A DNA stretch of 64,000 nucleotides from Amorphophallus konjac (Eukaryota > Streptophyta > Magnoliopsida > Alismatales > Araceae). Of the stretch, positions 63,335 through 64,000 are shown piece by piece. Every line of letters starts with the position of its first letter. Positions within the stretch are counted from its first letter, which is position 1. The stretch lies in NCBI GenBank assembly GCA_022559845.1, contig CM040118.1:238933224-238997223 (forward strand). The letters are read 5' to 3'. The notes under the pieces were generated by a model, which had not been told where the DNA came from, did no database searches, and saw only the letters and a program-made list of their open reading frames with translations. Both the position numbers and the translations under genes were made by a program.

Positions 63335-64000
63335 TCACTCAGTCCGCCGCTGGGCATCCCCGCGAGGACGTATCTCTCTCAACTCCCTAAGGTAAGCCTG
63401 TCGAGTCTCTGGAACCTCCTCAACCTCTGCTGGTAGGGTACGCACCCTACTCACCTCCCACATAATCAGCGCACTCCTGACCGCCTGCTCGTCCTCCTCT
63501 GTCCCGATCCTCCGTGCCTGTAGCATGGGAAGGTGGGGTAGCGTAGGTAGCACCGTCCGGGGTAGTCCAATCTGCAGGTAGCATCTGTGTGGGCTGTACA
63601 TCGCTAAGGTAGTGTCACTCACGAGCCTCAAGTCCAAGCCGGCTCTCCTCGGTAGCATGATGGTGGTGTCGTGGAGGAAGTCCGGGCGCATCGCAAACCT
63701 ATCCAAGGGCAGCCTGTTGATGTACGGGCGCCACTCGTCCCTGGTCTTCAGCTCAGCCGTCCTACACTCAACCTGTGGAGAAAACCTGAAGGCGCCTCCT
63801 ATGAAGTAAAGGGGATGGCTCCCAAAGATCCTACTGACTGAAGTGATGTCCTCCCTCAGGATAAACTTCATCCTAACTCCCATCCAGCACTCCAATAGGA
63901 TCATCGAACCAAAGAGAGGACCTCCTAAGGCTGCTGAAGTAAGACCCTCGTACAAATAAGCTAAGACAGCCTGAGAGATGGACAGCCCCTGCCAAAGGCC
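63335..64000 (-). CDS. Antisense PMD-like gene of Tat element 2 (partial, runs off the window)
   Basis: The minus-strand frame is open from the window edge to TGA at 63335, with readable sequence SQAVLAYLYEGLTSAALGGP, LLECWMGVRMKFI, RDEWRPYINRLPLDRFAMRP and MYSPHRCYLQIGLPRTVLP, and a charged C-terminus (VEEVPETRQAYLRELREIRP). The order 'AVLAYLYEGL...LLE.W', then 'EW.PY', then 'Y.P.RC..Q.G' fits the C-terminal half of PMD or related DUF proteins; similarity is moderate. It is opposite to gag-pol and downstream of integrase, the known place for extra ORFs in Tat elements. The frame has no stops, so it may be functional. The ATG at 63955 is internal. Confidence 0.6.
   Translation of the reverse strand, partial: GLWQGLSISQAVLAYLYEGLTSAALGGPLFGSMILLECWMGVRMKFILREDITSVSRIFGSHPLYFIGGAFRFSPQVECRTAELKTRDEWRPYINRLPLDRFAMRPDFLHDTTIMLPRRAGLDLRLVSDTTLAMYSPHRCYLQIGLPRTVLPTLPHLPMLQARRIGTEEDEQAVRSALIMWEVSRVRTLPAEVEEVPETRQAYLRELREIRPRGDAQRRTE

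Overview
This is nuclear DNA from a flowering plant, and nearly all of it is repeat. I found no gene that I would call a host gene. The evidence is stacked Ty3/gypsy LTR retrotransposons of two plant lineages, Tekay/Del chromoviruses and Tat/Ogre-like elements with two RNase H domains. CACTA-type transposon ends, intronic plant-mobile-domain genes and a captured fragment of a plant CLASSY-type SNF2 remodeler are also present. Species cannot be named from the sequence.

Layout. 1-7.8 kb: an old, decayed Tat element on the minus strand (5' LTR at the right, PBS 7105-7120, gag, protease, RT, RNase H, second RNase H, integrase ending at 1629), with plus-strand (antisense) coiled-coil gene remnants beyond the integrase. 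7.8-15.2 kb: a plus-strand Tekay-like element that kept gag but lost pol. Its 3' LTR is split by a 3.15 kb solo LTR with 5-bp target duplication TAGAA. 15.2-22.5 kb: diverged minisatellite/CACTA-like sequence carrying another solo LTR (TSD CAAAT), then a truncated minus-strand element with gag, PBS and 5' LTR. 22.5-26.7 kb: a plant mobile domain fragment, CACTA termini, AT-rich tandem repeats and a 158-bp-arm hairpin made from two copies of a CLASSY-like exon. 26.7-39.6 kb: a second copy of the 3.15 kb solo LTR (TSD GGTAA), split by a young, structurally complete 9.77 kb Tekay element (TSD GGACC). 39.7-41.9 kb: an LTR of a Tat family, running into a 100-N gap. 42-51 kb: remains of a minus-strand Tat element with a multi-exon PMD/coiled-coil gene in antisense. 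51-64 kb: a plus-strand Tat/Ogre-like element with LTR, gag, protease plus G-patch, pol and an antisense PMD gene; its 3' LTR lies off the window.

How the parts work together. In each autonomous element gag makes the particle, protease cuts the polyprotein, RT and RNase H copy RNA primed at the PBS and PPT, and integrase inserts the DNA (with a chromodomain in Tekay). The Tat elements add an antisense gene downstream of integrase with its own TATA-type promoter and introns. The insertion order is readable from the target duplications.

Most notable: (i) several LTR families carry clustered arrays of imperfect palindromes about 25 bp long, each family with its own arm sequence, and one palindrome core is shared between two families; (ii) the CLASSY-derived foldback could yield small RNAs against a component of RNA-directed DNA methylation; (iii) introns survive in a retroelement because the gene is antisense; (iv) stop codons fall mostly where CAG or CGA would become TAG or TGA, as expected from deamination of methylated cytosine.
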